The notes under the pieces: generated by a model
What the model saw: only the letters and a program-made list of their open reading frames with translations
Database searches by the model: none
Told to the model about the DNA's origin: nothing
In this document: positions 1 through 9,300 of the stretch, in pieces
How positions within the stretch are numbered: the first letter of the stretch is position 1
How the letters are laid out: every line of letters starts with the position of its first letter
Program-made: the position numbers and the translations under genes
Assembly (NCBI GenBank): GCA_963702195.1
Contig: OY969725.1
Span: 2,170,001 to 2,234,000, forward strand
DNA from: AC-56 sp963702195
GTDB lineage: Bacteria; Actinomycetota; Thermoleophilia; Solirubrobacterales; 70-9
Direction: 5' to 3'
Length of the DNA stretch: 64,000 nucleotides

Positions 1-987
1 GTCCTGGACGGCGCGACGCTCGCGGCCGAGCTCGTCCGCGCCGACGAGGCGATCGTGTGCGTGAAGGAGAGCTCCAGCGAGGCGGCCGCCTCGCTGCTCA
101 CGGCCGTCCAGGAGCGGGCGGATGCCGGGATGGAGCACGTCGCGGTGGCCGTCCGCGTGGTCTCGAGCGAGTACGTCGCGGGCGAGGAGAGCGCCCTGGT
201 TCACCAGCTGAACGGCGGCGGTGCGAAGCCCACCTTCATCCCGCCCCGCCCGTTCGAGGCAGGGGTCGGCGAGCGGCCCACGTTGCTCTCAAACGTCGAG
301 ACCCTGTCGCACCTGGCACTCATCGCCCGCTTTGGAGCGGAGTGGTTCCGCGAGGTCGGAACGCCGGACGATCCGGGCTCGGTGTTGATCACCGTCTCGG
401 GCGGCGTGACGCGGCCAGGCGTCTACGAGATCGCCGCCGGCACTCGCCTCGGCGACCTGATCAAGGCAGCCGGAGGCGCAACCGACCCGCTTCAGGCATT
501 CTTGATCGGCGGCTACGCCGGGACGTGGTTCGACGTCGAGACGGCGCTGGACGTCTCGCTGGACCACCGCACTCTGCGCGCGCTCGGCGGCACGCTCGGC
601 CCGGGGATCGTGATCGCGCTCCCGCAGGGCGCCTGCGGGGTCGCGGAGACCGCGGCCGTCGCGGACTACATGGCGCAGGCGTCGTCGGGCCAGTGTGGGC
701 CGTGCGTCCACGGCCTCGCGGCGATCGCCGAAGCCTTGCGCGACATCGCGTCGGGCCGCGCCGCGCCGGGTACGCACGAGTGGGTGGCGCGCTGGAGCCA
801 GGACGTGACGGGCCGCGGCGCCTGCCATCACCCCGACGGGGCCGCGCGCCTCGTGTCCAGCTGCCTCGACGTCTTCGGCGCGGAGATCGACCGCCACGAG
901 CGGAGCCGGCCATGCGTGCCGCCCCCGGGCATGCGGGGCCTGCTTCCAACCCCGGGAACTCGCGAACCCGCCGCGGTCAGCCGATGA
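1..987 (+). CDS. NuoF-like SLBB / iron-sulfur oxidoreductase subunit (5' partial)
   Basis: The reading frame is open from base 1, so the N-terminus lies outside the window. What remains matches the C-terminal half of the NADH dehydrogenase 51 kDa (NuoF) family: a conserved GERPTLLSNVETL segment, an SLBB ubiquitin-like domain (about 120-170 codons in), then the 4Fe-4S region with SSGQCGPC and a fourth Cys in GRGACHHPDG. The family passes electrons from flavin to an iron-sulfur cluster. The stop overlaps the start of a ferredoxin (ATGA), so the two are translationally coupled and probably act as one small electron-transfer module rather than as part of a complete complex I, of which no other subunit is visible. 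The NADH/FMN-binding part cannot be judged because it is upstream. Confidence 0.85.
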   Translation, partial: VLDGATLAAELVRADEAIVCVKESSSEAAASLLTAVQERADAGMEHVAVAVRVVSSEYVAGEESALVHQLNGGGAKPTFIPPRPFEAGVGERPTLLSNVETLSHLALIARFGAEWFREVGTPDDPGSVLITVSGGVTRPGVYEIAAGTRLGDLIKAAGGATDPLQAFLIGGYAGTWFDVETALDVSLDHRTLRALGGTLGPGIVIALPQGACGVAETAAVADYMAQASSGQCGPCVHGLAAIAEALRDIASGRAAPGTHEWVARWSQDVTGRGACHHPDGAARLVSSCLDVFGAEIDRHERSRPCVPPPGMRGLLPTPGTREPAAVSR

Positions 988-1208
988 GCTTGCGGCTCCG
1001 AGTCAATCCGATCGCCTGCGAGGCACACGGCATGTGCGCCGAGCTGCTGCCCGAGTGGATCGAGCTCGACGATTGGGGCTATCCCATCGTCGCGGGCGAG
1101 CCAGTTCCTCCCGAGCTCCTCGAGCACGCGCGGCGCGCGGCTGACGCATGCCCGACGCTGGCCCTACTGCTCGAGCGCTCACCGTCTGAGCGCGACGCCG
1201 CGACGTGA
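984..1208 (+). CDS. [3Fe-4S]-type ferredoxin
   Basis: A 74-residue protein starting with ATG that overlaps the upstream stop (ATGA). It shows the layout of actinobacterial 3Fe-4S ferredoxins: Cys in IACEAHGMC (CxxxxxC), an acidic FELDD-like stretch (WIELDDWGYP) and a C-terminal ACPTLAL with the third Cys before Pro. There are only three cluster cysteines, which favours [3Fe-4S] over [4Fe-4S]. It is the likely redox partner of the NuoF-like protein just upstream. The stop overlaps the GTG start of the next gene by 4 bp, although that protein has no evident redox role. Confidence 0.88.
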   Translation: MSLRLRVNPIACEAHGMCAELLPEWIELDDWGYPIVAGEPVPPELLEHARRAADACPTLALLLERSPSERDAAT

Positions 1209-3208
1209 TCGCGCGCTGGTGGCCGGCGCTGGCCGTCGCAGCGGTCGGCGGCGTCATCGCCGTGCTCCTGATCGCTCGGTCCGACGGTGGCCCCGCGAAC
1301 GCTCCCGCAACGGCCGGGAACACCACGCCGACGCGTGCGAGATTGGTCGCTCGGACCATGAGCCGGCCGCTCGACGCGCCGGTGTCCGGCGAGGCGGCCG
1401 TCACGGTCGGCAACCGCGTCTTCGTGATCGGGGGCCTCGACGCGGCCAACGCCTCGACCGACGGCGTCTTCGCCATGAATCCCCATTCGGGAGCGCTGGC
1501 ATCGATTGGGACGCTGCCGCTGGCGCTCCATGACCAGGCGGCGGCCGCGAACGGGAAATCCGTCCTCGTGCTGGGCGGCGGATCGACGGCCAGCACCGAC
1601 GCGGTGGAGTCGCTCTCAAGAGCCGGAACGGCGGGCGCCGCCGGGCACCTCCCGAGGCCGCGCTCCGACCTCGTCGCGGCAACGGTGAACGGGCGGACGT
1701 ACGTCCTCGGCGGCTACGACGGGAGCACTCCGGACCCGAGCGTGCTCGAGACGACTGACGGCGGGACCTTCAAGACCGTCGCGAGCCTTCCGGCTCCCGT
1801 TCGGTATCCAGCCGCCGCCGTCGCCGCCAATGCGATCTACCTCTTCGGCGGCGAGACGGCATCCGGCCGGCCGGCCGACGCCGTTCAGGAGATCGATCCC
1901 ACTGCCGGGACCGCCCGAGTCGTGGCGCACCTCCCCCATCCCACCTCGCACGCGTCGGCGGTCACACTCGGCGGTCGGATCTACGTGCTCGGCGGGACGG
2001 GGGGCGGCTCCCCCACTGACCGCATCGTTGCCTTCGACCCGGCAACCCGGACATTGCACGCGGCGGGCTCACTCCCGTCGCCCACCTCGAACGCCGCCGC
2101 GGCCACCGTCGGCGGATCGGGCTATCTCATCGGGGGCCTCGGCAAGGGCGGCGCGCCCCTCGACTCCGTGGTTCGGCTCACGCTGAAGAGCGTCCAGGCG
2201 CCCACGCCGCCTCCCGCCCCGTCCACCACCGCGACCACGCCTGCCTCGACGAGCACGACGAGCACCTCCCAGGTCGCCGCGAAGGGACGTCCGGCCTTCC
2301 GGGGCCGGATGCTGATCGCGGACCGGGGCAACAACCGTCTGCTCGTCGTCAACGCCGAAAAGCGGGTGCTGTGGCGCTATCCGGGGCCGGGCCGGCCCGC
2401 ACCCCCGGGCGGCTTCTACTTCCCCGACGACGCCTTCTTCACCGACGGCGGGAAGGGCATCATCTCCAACGAGGAGGAGAACGAACGCATCGTGCAGCTC
2501 GCCTTCCCGTCGGGCAAGGTGACCTGGTCATATGGGCATCCGGGGGTAATTGGCTCCTCCCCGGGCTACGTCCACGAGCCGGACGACGCCTACCTGCTGG
2601 GGAACGGCACGGTCACGGTCGCCGACGCGCAGAACTGCCGCATCCTCATCATCAGCCCACAGGGCCACACCCGGCAGATCGGACAGTCCGGCGCCTGCGC
2701 ACACGACCCGCCGCACACCCTCGCCTCGCCGAACGGCGATACGCCCCTCGCCAACGGGAACATCCTGGTCTCCGAGGTCAACGGCTCCTACGTCGACGAG
2801 ATCACTCGGACGGGCCGCCTCGTCTGGAGCACCCACGTGCCGATCGCGTATCCATCGGACCCGCAGCAGCTCGGCCCGAATCGCTACCTGGTCGCCGACT
2901 ACTCCCGACCCGGGGGCATCTATGAGTTCAACCGCTCCGGGCGGATCTTGTGGTCGTACCACCCGCCGTCGGGCCCCGGCATGCTCGACCACCCGAGCCT
3001 CGCCGAGCGTCTGCCAAACGGCCTCATCGCCACCAACGACGACTACCGCGACCGCGTGGTGATCATCAACCCGCTCACGAAGCGCATCGTGTGGCAGTAC
3101 GGCCACACGAATTCTCCGGGAACCGGCCCGGACCAGCTCAAGATCCCGGACGGATTCGACCTCCTCACGCAGGGCGGTGAGACGCCCACGCACCCGTTCA
3201 CGGGCTGA
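1205..3208 (+). CDS. Membrane-anchored Kelch-repeat plus second beta-propeller protein
   Basis: 667 residues from a GTG start that overlaps the ferredoxin stop (GTGA). Residues 1-25 form one hydrophobic segment after MIARWWP, a signal anchor or uncleaved signal peptide. Residues about 60-310 carry at least five Kelch blades with the typical 'VYVLGG' (YVLGGYDG, YLFGGETA, YVLGGTGG, YLIGGLGK). A Thr/Pro/Ala-rich linker follows (about 312-345), then a second propeller like NHL/arylsulfotransferase-type repeats (ADRGNNRLLVVN, VADAQNCRILIIS, WSYGHPG, WQYGHTN). It probably sits outside the membrane as a binding or scaffold protein. No catalytic residues are recognised and the ligand is unknown. Confidence 0.75.
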   Translation: MIARWWPALAVAAVGGVIAVLLIARSDGGPANAPATAGNTTPTRARLVARTMSRPLDAPVSGEAAVTVGNRVFVIGGLDAANASTDGVFAMNPHSGALASIGTLPLALHDQAAAANGKSVLVLGGGSTASTDAVESLSRAGTAGAAGHLPRPRSDLVAATVNGRTYVLGGYDGSTPDPSVLETTDGGTFKTVASLPAPVRYPAAAVAANAIYLFGGETASGRPADAVQEIDPTAGTARVVAHLPHPTSHASAVTLGGRIYVLGGTGGGSPTDRIVAFDPATRTLHAAGSLPSPTSNAAAATVGGSGYLIGGLGKGGAPLDSVVRLTLKSVQAPTPPPAPSTTATTPASTSTTSTSQVAAKGRPAFRGRMLIADRGNNRLLVVNAEKRVLWRYPGPGRPAPPGGFYFPDDAFFTDGGKGIISNEEENERIVQLAFPSGKVTWSYGHPGVIGSSPGYVHEPDDAYLLGNGTVTVADAQNCRILIISPQGHTRQIGQSGACAHDPPHTLASPNGDTPLANGNILVSEVNGSYVDEITRTGRLVWSTHVPIAYPSDPQQLGPNRYLVADYSRPGGIYEFNRSGRILWSYHPPSGPGMLDHPSLAERLPNGLIATNDDYRDRVVIINPLTKRIVWQYGHTNSPGTGPDQLKIPDGFDLLTQGGETPTHPFTG

Positions 3209-3241
3209 GCCTCGTTTCGGGGCACCGTCCAGCACGAGTGG

Positions 3242-3592
3242 ATGGAGCTCACACGCGGCCTCCCGGCCGATGACCTCGATGCCTGGGACCCGGAGTACAT
3301 CCGCCGCACCCTGTCGATCATCGGCCGGTTCTTCCGCACCTACTTCCGCGGCGAGGTCGCCGGCCACCTCACATGCGAGGAGGACGTCCCGATCGTCCCG
3401 GTGGTCTCGATCGGCGGCCAGGACACGGCGCTCTTCGTGGCCCGCGGCGAGCGCGCGGCGCGGCTCATCGATCTACGGGAGCGGTTCGGCGCCGATCCCG
3501 ACCCGGACGAGGTCTACGGCTCGGTCACCGCCGAGATGCAGGACGCGCTGAGCGACCTGGCCGGCGACCGCACGGCCCCGGTCGTCGGCTGA
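3242..3592 (+). pseudogene. Remnant of a lysophospholipid (PlsC-like) acyltransferase with internal deletions
   Basis: The 116-codon frame reads like pieces of a roughly 300-residue acyltransferase of the 1-acylglycerol-3-phosphate family joined together. There is an N-terminal piece (DAWDPEYIRRT...FFRTYFRGEV), then EEDVPIVPVVSIGGQDTALF followed by RGERAARL from the middle, then the C-terminal piece (IDLRERFGADPDPDEVY, AEMQDAL, ending PVVG). The segment between GEV and EEDVPIVP, which in the family carries the catalytic HxxxxD/NHSGG motif, is absent, as is the segment between RLIDL and the tail. The frame is preserved. No ribosome binding site is evident before the ATG. It is most likely a non-functional deletion derivative; a small expressed protein cannot be excluded. 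The assignment rests on recalled family sequence. Confidence 0.6.
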
Positions 3593-3614
3593 GCGTTGCC
3601 GCGGCGCGCCCGGA

Positions 3615-5015
3615 TCAGCGCCCGATCCCGTCGAGGAACGGGATCAGGTGCTTCAGGAAGGCGTTGCGGTCCGGCGACGCGGCGCTCGGGTCGTTGTGCG
3701 CGTAGGTCTTCGCCTTGTTGACGATCGTCACGTCGCGCTTCGGCAGGTTCGACTGCCGCGCAAGTGCCTTGGTCGCCTGCACGACGCGGTCGCCGCCGAG
3801 CGCGGCGGCGAACGCGTACATCGGGACATTGATGTCGTCGCCGTGTGTCGCCTTGACGTCGAGGACCTTCTGCGCGGGGTTGCGGTTGCCGTCCCCCACT
3901 GCGCCCGAGTCGATCGTCAGCCGCATCGGGTGGTACCAGGCTGTGCCGTCCACGTTCGGCAGACCCCAGCCGGAGATCATCGTCGCGTAGCGCTGGATCG
4001 GCGTGATCGCGTTGCCTCGCACCCAGCCGCACGGGTCGCAGTTGCCTCCCTGTAGGTGGCCGGCGTGGACCTGGAACGCGGCGAGCGAGGATGGCGAGGT
4101 CTTGACGTCGGACGCGAACCCGAACTGCGCCTTGTTGGTCACCGGGACCGGTGGCTTCAGGTCGCTCGGCAGCCCGGCCCAGTTCTGAGCCAACGAGGGA
4201 GCGTTGGGGGCCATCTTGGTCGACGACCCACCCCCGTCGCCGAAGAGACCGGCATACGGCGCCGGGATCCCGCCGAACGACAGCCATGGCGAGGGTCCGC
4301 TGTTGAGGTCGTCGAGCGACTGCTGAGCCTCGGCCTTCGACACCGCCTCCGGGCTCGAGCCACCGTCGATGTAGACGAGGCCCGACAGGCCCTTGACGCC
4401 GGGCTTGCCGTTGAAGTCCCAGGTGGCGTAGGCGGTGGTGATGGAGCCGCCAAGCGAGTGGCCGCCCACGACGACGTGTCGGCCGTGGCGCTTTGCCGCC
4501 CTGACGACCTTGCGCAGGTCGTGGATCTCGACGTTCATCCCCCACTTCTTGGCGAACTGCACGTCCGCGTCGGGGACCGGCTGAACGTGGTGCTTGATGC
4601 TGTGGTCCGTCAGCCAACGCAGGTAGTAGTCGAAGACCTTCTCTGGCGTGGCCTTGCCGCGCTTCGCCTTGTTGAACACCGACTGGTCCTCGAGCAGGTT
4701 CTCCCGGCGCTCCACCGACCAGACCTGCCAGCCCTTGGTGTTCTTGACGATGGTGCGCGCAAGCGGCGCGAAGTAGGCCGACCCGGCCGAGGTGCCCGGG
4801 TTCAGGACCAGGATGTTGGGGGCGTCGCTGGAGCCGAACCGCAGGACCCCGACCATGTTGAGGCTATTCGGGGTACCTGGGGCGCGGAAGCCCTGCATCC
4901 AATGGACCTGCGGCTTCGCGGAGGCCGCCGGCGCCGCCGCGAGCATCGCGACGACGATCGCGACCAGCGAGAGCGCTCCGAGAACCTTCCGTGGCAACTT
5001 GCTCCCTCCACTCAT
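3615..5015 (-). CDS. Secreted alpha/beta-hydrolase
   Basis: 466 residues. Residues 1-33 form a signal peptide (KLPRKV, a hydrophobic core, then APAASA before KP). The fold is alpha/beta hydrolase: a nucleophile elbow GHSLGG at about residue 188, a preceding HVVVGG strand, and a late His in the TYAHNDPSAASPDRN region suited to a catalytic histidine. It is longer than a minimal hydrolase because of an inserted lid-like segment after the elbow. The substrate is unknown; lipase or esterase is the cautious reading. It is transcribed alone on the minus strand, opposite to both neighbours. Confidence 0.75.
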   Translation of the reverse strand: MSGGSKLPRKVLGALSLVAIVVAMLAAAPAASAKPQVHWMQGFRAPGTPNSLNMVGVLRFGSSDAPNILVLNPGTSAGSAYFAPLARTIVKNTKGWQVWSVERRENLLEDQSVFNKAKRGKATPEKVFDYYLRWLTDHSIKHHVQPVPDADVQFAKKWGMNVEIHDLRKVVRAAKRHGRHVVVGGHSLGGSITTAYATWDFNGKPGVKGLSGLVYIDGGSSPEAVSKAEAQQSLDDLNSGPSPWLSFGGIPAPYAGLFGDGGGSSTKMAPNAPSLAQNWAGLPSDLKPPVPVTNKAQFGFASDVKTSPSSLAAFQVHAGHLQGGNCDPCGWVRGNAITPIQRYATMISGWGLPNVDGTAWYHPMRLTIDSGAVGDGNRNPAQKVLDVKATHGDDINVPMYAFAAALGGDRVVQATKALARQSNLPKRDVTIVNKAKTYAHNDPSAASPDRNAFLKHLIPFLDGIGR

Positions 5016-5202
5016 TTGCGACAGAGCCTACACGATGACTCTTTCGCGCCGGGGGCGGTCGCGGCTGTCGATCGACGCGGCCCCGTTCGTCTCGAACGTG
5101 ACGGGACTCACGGGCGAGACCGCTCTCCTTTTGTACGGTGGCACTCGTACTAGTGGCCTCACGTTTTGGGGCCCGCCGGTCGTTTACCAGGTACCGGACC
5201 CG

Positions 5203-6500
5203 ATGGATCACATGTTTGAGTCGACGGCGACAACGATCCGGACGCAGGTGCGCCCAACGGTGGGCCGCAATGCGGCGTTCTGGCTCCTCGCGCTGACCCT
5301 CGGGCTGCTCCTGTTCGCCTCCAGCGCCCCCTCTCCCCTATACGTCGTCTATCAGTCGAGCTGGGGCTTCTCGGCGATCACCCTGACCAGCGTGTTCGCC
5401 GTCTACGCGCTCGCCCTGCTCGCCACGCTGATCGCCGCCGGGTCGCTCTCCGACCACGTCGGTCGCCGGCCGGCGCTTCTGGTCGCGCTCGCGATCGAGA
5501 TGGTCGGCATGCTCCTCTTCGCCGAGGCGCGGAACGTCGAGTGGCTGTTCGCGGCGCGCACCCTGCAGGGGGTACCGGCGTCGCGATGGGCGCGATCAGC
5601 GCCGCCCTCCTGGATCTGCAGCCCTCCGACAACCCGAAGCTCGGGGCGCTGATGGGCGTCGCGGCACCCCTCTCGGGGCTCGCCGCGGGTGCGCTTGTCT
5701 CCGGCTTGCTCGTCCAGTACGCGCCGGAGCCGACCCGGCTCGTGTACTGGCTGCTCCTCGTCGGCTTCGCGCTCGCGATCGGGATCGCGATGGCCGTCCC
5801 GGAGACCGCGCGCGGCGACGGCTCGTGGGCCCACGCCATGCGGCCCAACGTCGCCGTGCCGGCGGGAGTGCGGACACCGTTCATAGCCGCGATCCCGTGC
5901 CTGGTCGCCACCTGGGCGCTGGGCGGGCTGGTGCTCTCGCTCGGACCGTCCCTGACGGCCGGCGTGCTGGGCGACACGAGCCATGTCGCCGGCGGGCTGC
6001 CGATCTTCGTCATGGCGGGGATCAGTGCCGTGGCGTCCGTCTGGCTACGTGACTCCCATGCACGGGCCACCGCCCGTGGCGGGCTCGTCGCGCTGATCAC
6101 CGGGGTGGGGCTGGCGCTCGCCAGCCTGCACCTCTCCTCGACAGCGCTGTTTTTGGCCGGCGCCGCAATCGCCGGGCTGGGGTTCGGACCAGCGTTCGCG
6201 GGCGCGTTCCGAGCGCTCACGACGCGGGCGCCGTCGGATCAGAGGGCCGCGTTCGTCTCGTCGGTTCTCGTGGTCGCCTACCTGTCGTTCAGCCTCCCGG
6301 CCGTCGCCGCGGGGATCGCGGTGACCCAGATCGGCCTCCACGAGACGGCCAAGATCTACGGCATCGCGCTGATCGGCGTGGCCGCCGTCGCGCTCCTGCT
6401 CACGCGGGAGCTGAGCGATCCGCAGTCGCCGGGTGTCGATCTAAAGGTCTCCCGTTCGTCTTGGGGGACACAATGCCCTGAGACCCAAGGAGGTCAGTGA
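5203..6500 (+). pseudogene. MFS transporter interrupted by a frameshift
   Basis: The first half (ATG 5203, or ATG 5212) encodes the start of a major facilitator: TM1 (FWLLALTLGLLLFA), then SDHVGRRPALL, the family's motif A, up to FAARTLQGV. At about 5572-5576 the frame breaks. The continuation TGVAMGAISAALLDLQP, with further TM segments to about 5577-6430, is in another frame. Restoring four missing bases between GGGGT and ACCGGC would recreate the usual QGVATG motif, so a 4-bp loss is the simplest explanation. The break falls in a GGTACC sequence. The C-terminal frame ends one base before the next gene's ATG. Function is lost unless this is a sequencing error. Confidence 0.75.
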
Positions 6501-6845
6501 ATGAAGTACATGCTGCTCATCTATGGCACCGAGGCCCGCGAGGAGTTCGAGGCGCTCCCCGAGTCCGAGCAGAACGCGATCTTCGGCGAGTACGTGGCGA
6601 TTCAGAACGAGCCGGACGTGCTCGGCGGTGACCAGCTCCAGCCCACCGATACCGCGACGACCGTCCGCGTCGCCGACGGCGAGGTGCTCACCACCGACGG
6701 GCCGTTCTCGGAGACCAAGGAGGTCCTCGGCGGCTACTACATGCTCGAGGCGGACAACCTCGACCGCGCGCTCGAGGTCGCAGCGCGGATCCCCGCGGCC
6801 CGCATGGGCGGGGCGATCGAGGTCCGCCCGCTGGTGGAGCGCTGA
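6501..6845 (+). CDS. YCII/DGPF-domain protein
   Basis: 114 residues with a strong ribosome binding site (AAGGAGG, 6487-6493). It begins MKYMLLIYG and carries the DGPF signature (TTDGPFSETKEVLGGYY) that defines this YCII-related family. Such proteins are small alpha-beta barrels of uncertain chemistry and are regularly encoded beside ECF42 sigma factors, exactly as here: the next gene starts inside this stop codon. The genomic pairing suggests that it senses or processes a small molecule linked to sigma-factor activity, but that is inference. Confidence 0.9.
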   Translation: MKYMLLIYGTEAREEFEALPESEQNAIFGEYVAIQNEPDVLGGDQLQPTDTATTVRVADGEVLTTDGPFSETKEVLGGYYMLEADNLDRALEVAARIPAARMGGAIEVRPLVER

Positions 6846-8011
6846 GCGAGCTCGAGCGCGTCTGGCGCGAGGAGCGGCCGCGTGTCCTCGCCACCCTGAT
6901 CGGCTTCCTCGGTGACTTCGATCTCGCCGAGGACGCCGTCCAGGAGGCGTTCGCGCTCGCGGCCGAACGGTGGCCGCAAGACGGCACGCCCCGCAACCCG
7001 CGGGCGTGGCTGGTCACGACGGCCCGGAACCGCGCGATCGATCGGATCCGACGGGACCGAACCCTGGCCTTGAAGACGAAGCTCCTGGAGGTCCCGGAGC
7101 ACGTGGAAGACATCACCGACGACTCCACCATCCCCGACGAGCGGCTCGAGCTGCTGTTTGTGTGCTGCCATCCGGCGCTCGCACTGGACGCGCAGGTGGC
7201 GCTCACGCTGCGGACGCTGGGCGGCCTCACGACCGAGCGGCTCGCACGGGCGTTCCTCGTTCCCGAGAAGACGATGGCACAGCGCCTCGTCCGCGCCAAG
7301 CGCAAGATCAGGTCGGCGGGCATCCCGTTCCGCGTCCCGCCGGACCATCTGCTTCCGGATCGGTTGTCCGCGGTGCTCGCGGTGATCTACCTGATCTTCA
7401 ACGAGGGATTCGGCGGTCGCGTGGACCTCGCCGCCGAGGCGATCCGCCTGGGCGGCGCACTCGTCGAGCTGATGCCGGATGAGGCCGAGGCGAACGGGCT
7501 CCTCGCGCTCATGCTTCTCCAGGACGCGAGGCGCGAGGCTCGGTTCGCCGGCGGGGAGCTGGTCCTGCTGGCCGATCAGGACCGATCGCTCTGGGACCAC
7601 GCGAGGATCGCGGACGGACGCGCATCGCTCGACCGGGCGATCGCGCTCGGCGGGCGCGGGCCCTACGTGCTCCAGGCGGCGATCGCCGCGCTCCACGCCG
7701 AGGACTCGAGCGACTGGAAGGAGATCGCCGCCCTCTACGGGCAGCTCACCGAGCTCACCCGCTCGCCGGTGGTCGAGCTGAACCGCGCGGTCGCGATCGC
7801 GGAGTCCGGCGCGCCCTCCGAGGCGCTCGATCTCGTCGAGGAGCTGGAGCTCGACGATTACCACTACTTCCACTCGACTCGTGCCGAGCTGCTGCGCCGG
7901 CTGGACCGGGGCGACGAGGCTCGCACGGCGTACGGGCGCGCGCTCGAGCTCGTCGACGCGGACGCCGAGCGGCGCCTGCTCGAGCGGCGCCTGGCCGAGC
8001 TGGAGTACTAG
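6842..8011 (+). CDS. ECF42-type RNA polymerase sigma factor, apparent CTG start
   Basis: About 389 residues. Sigma region 2 (GDFDLAEDAVQEAFA, then PRNPRAWLVTTARNRAIDRIRR) and region 4 (LTLRTLGGLTTERLARAFLV, MAQRLVRAKRKIR) are followed by the long C-terminal extension typical of ECF42 (NEGFGG, DEAEANGLLALMLL, ELNRAVAIAE, TPR-like). No ATG, GTG or TTG occurs in frame before 7070, yet the coding match begins immediately at SELERVWREE. The codon before it is CTG at 6842, overlapping the TGA of the DGPF gene (CTGA). A CTG start with translational coupling is therefore likely; starting at 7070 would delete sigma region 2. The stop shares CTAG with the convergent CHAD gene. Confidence 0.85.
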   Translation: MSELERVWREERPRVLATLIGFLGDFDLAEDAVQEAFALAAERWPQDGTPRNPRAWLVTTARNRAIDRIRRDRTLALKTKLLEVPEHVEDITDDSTIPDERLELLFVCCHPALALDAQVALTLRTLGGLTTERLARAFLVPEKTMAQRLVRAKRKIRSAGIPFRVPPDHLLPDRLSAVLAVIYLIFNEGFGGRVDLAAEAIRLGGALVELMPDEAEANGLLALMLLQDARREARFAGGELVLLADQDRSLWDHARIADGRASLDRAIALGGRGPYVLQAAIAALHAEDSSDWKEIAALYGQLTELTRSPVVELNRAVAIAESGAPSEALDLVEELELDDYHYFHSTRAELLRRLDRGDEARTAYGRALELVDADAERRLLERRLAELEY

Positions 8012-9105
8012 CGCCAGGCGCGCCAGTAGGCGTGTACGCGCTTGCCGAACGCCTTCGGCGACTCGGCGTAGAGGCGCTCCCCCACAGGCACCGCCGCCTC
8101 CAGGAGCTCCTCCTGGCGCCCCTCGATCGCACTCATGATCGCGGCGACCTCCTCGTCGCCCTCGGCGGCAAGGGATTCGCGATCGCGCACGTCGGCGGCC
8201 AGCACCGTCAGGTCGTGGTGGTCGCCGAGCAGGTCCGCCAGCTCGTGGGCCTCGTCGCCCATCTCGGCCATGACGTCCGGCCAGCTGTCGCGCAGGAGAC
8301 GTAGGTGGTACCAGAGGTCCTTGACCCGCTTGCGCCACTCGTGGATGTTCTCGGGCGTCGGATCGCGGCGAACGTCGCGGAAACGGTTACGGCCGCGGCG
8401 ATAGCTGCGCTCGATCCCCGGCCCGACCAGCTTCCACCCGGCCTTCGAGAACGACCAGGAGTCGATCGACTCGCGCGTCGCGGCGATCGCCTCACTCGCG
8501 CCACGAGCGGCGGCGCGAAGCTCGGAGCCCTCGTCCGCCGTGGCCTCGGCCCGCTCGTCGCGCTCTGCGGAGAGCTCCCTCCTGAGCGGTTCCACCCCCG
8601 CGGGAAGCTCGTCGCCAAACCGCTCCTCGAGCGCCTCGATGGTCCCGACCTCGGCCTCGGCATCCCGTGCGCCGCCGAGCGACAGGCCCGCCTCGCGAAG
8701 CCTCGCGTTCTCCCGGATGAAGACCTCGTCGTGCATGCGATGGCGAACCATGCGGAGCACCGCGCGCACCTTCTTCAAGTCCTTCCGGGCCTCATGTACC
8801 GCGGCGGCGGCGTCGTCGTCGAGCCGCTCGGCGAGCTGTTCCAGCGCGTCGTCGAGCCGGCCGGCGACGATCCGCCGCACGGCGTCGGCCGCCTTCTCGT
8901 CCCGTCCGATCCGGTAGGCGCGGGCGGGATCCGGACCGTCTGCACCCCCGTCGCGCGACAGCAGCTCGCGGGCCACGCCGGCTGCGAGAGCCGCCCCCGC
9001 GGTCGCTGCGGCGGCCCCCGCCAGGACCCGTCTGTCGCCGCCGGCGCGGGCGATCGTGCGCTGTGCGCGCCGGCTCGACCGGTGCGGGGTGATCGGCGTC
9101 GTCAT
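8008..9105 (-). CDS. CHAD-domain protein
   Basis: 365 residues. The N-terminus has a Arg-rich stretch and a short hydrophobic Ala-rich segment (about residues 27-45), a possible membrane anchor. The rest is a CHAD domain: helical, Arg/Lys-rich with conserved histidines (VHEARKDLKKVRAVLRM; IHEWRKRVKDLWYHLRLL; LADLLGDHHDL). CHAD domains bind inorganic polyphosphate, so it may sit on polyphosphate granules or on the membrane next to them. The frame stays open far upstream, but that extension is antisense to the PspC gene and is not coding. Its stop and that of the sigma gene share the palindrome CTAG. Confidence 0.87.
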   Translation of the reverse strand: MTTPITPHRSSRRAQRTIARAGGDRRVLAGAAAATAGAALAAGVARELLSRDGGADGPDPARAYRIGRDEKAADAVRRIVAGRLDDALEQLAERLDDDAAAAVHEARKDLKKVRAVLRMVRHRMHDEVFIRENARLREAGLSLGGARDAEAEVGTIEALEERFGDELPAGVEPLRRELSAERDERAEATADEGSELRAAARGASEAIAATRESIDSWSFSKAGWKLVGPGIERSYRRGRNRFRDVRRDPTPENIHEWRKRVKDLWYHLRLLRDSWPDVMAEMGDEAHELADLLGDHHDLTVLAADVRDRESLAAEGDEEVAAIMSAIEGRQEELLEAAVPVGERLYAESPKAFGKRVHAYWRAWR

Positions 9106-9300
9106 CGCTTCACGTCTCACCTCCCCCAGAGCGCGCACCCTCGCATGGCGCACGCGGAAATTGGTGAACGACCCGTGAACGGGCCAGGTCTCCTTAAGGG
9201 TGATACCCGGGGTCGCTAGGGGACATTCCCAATAGACGGACGGCGGTCGCGGTGCGAGCCTCGACGTGCAAGCAAGCACTCGAACCAGGAGGACACCGCG

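Noticed and set aside
5131..5160. Operator-like CACT...AGTG inverted repeat and GTAC repeats upstream of the MFS gene
   Set aside because: Arms are only 4 bp exact and there is no nearby regulator gene; too weak to list.
5566..5580. GGTACC at the MFS break as a cloning or vector scar
   Set aside because: The same hexamer occurs naturally at 5189-5194 and the flanks are native coding sequence; a restriction-site artefact is not needed to explain it.
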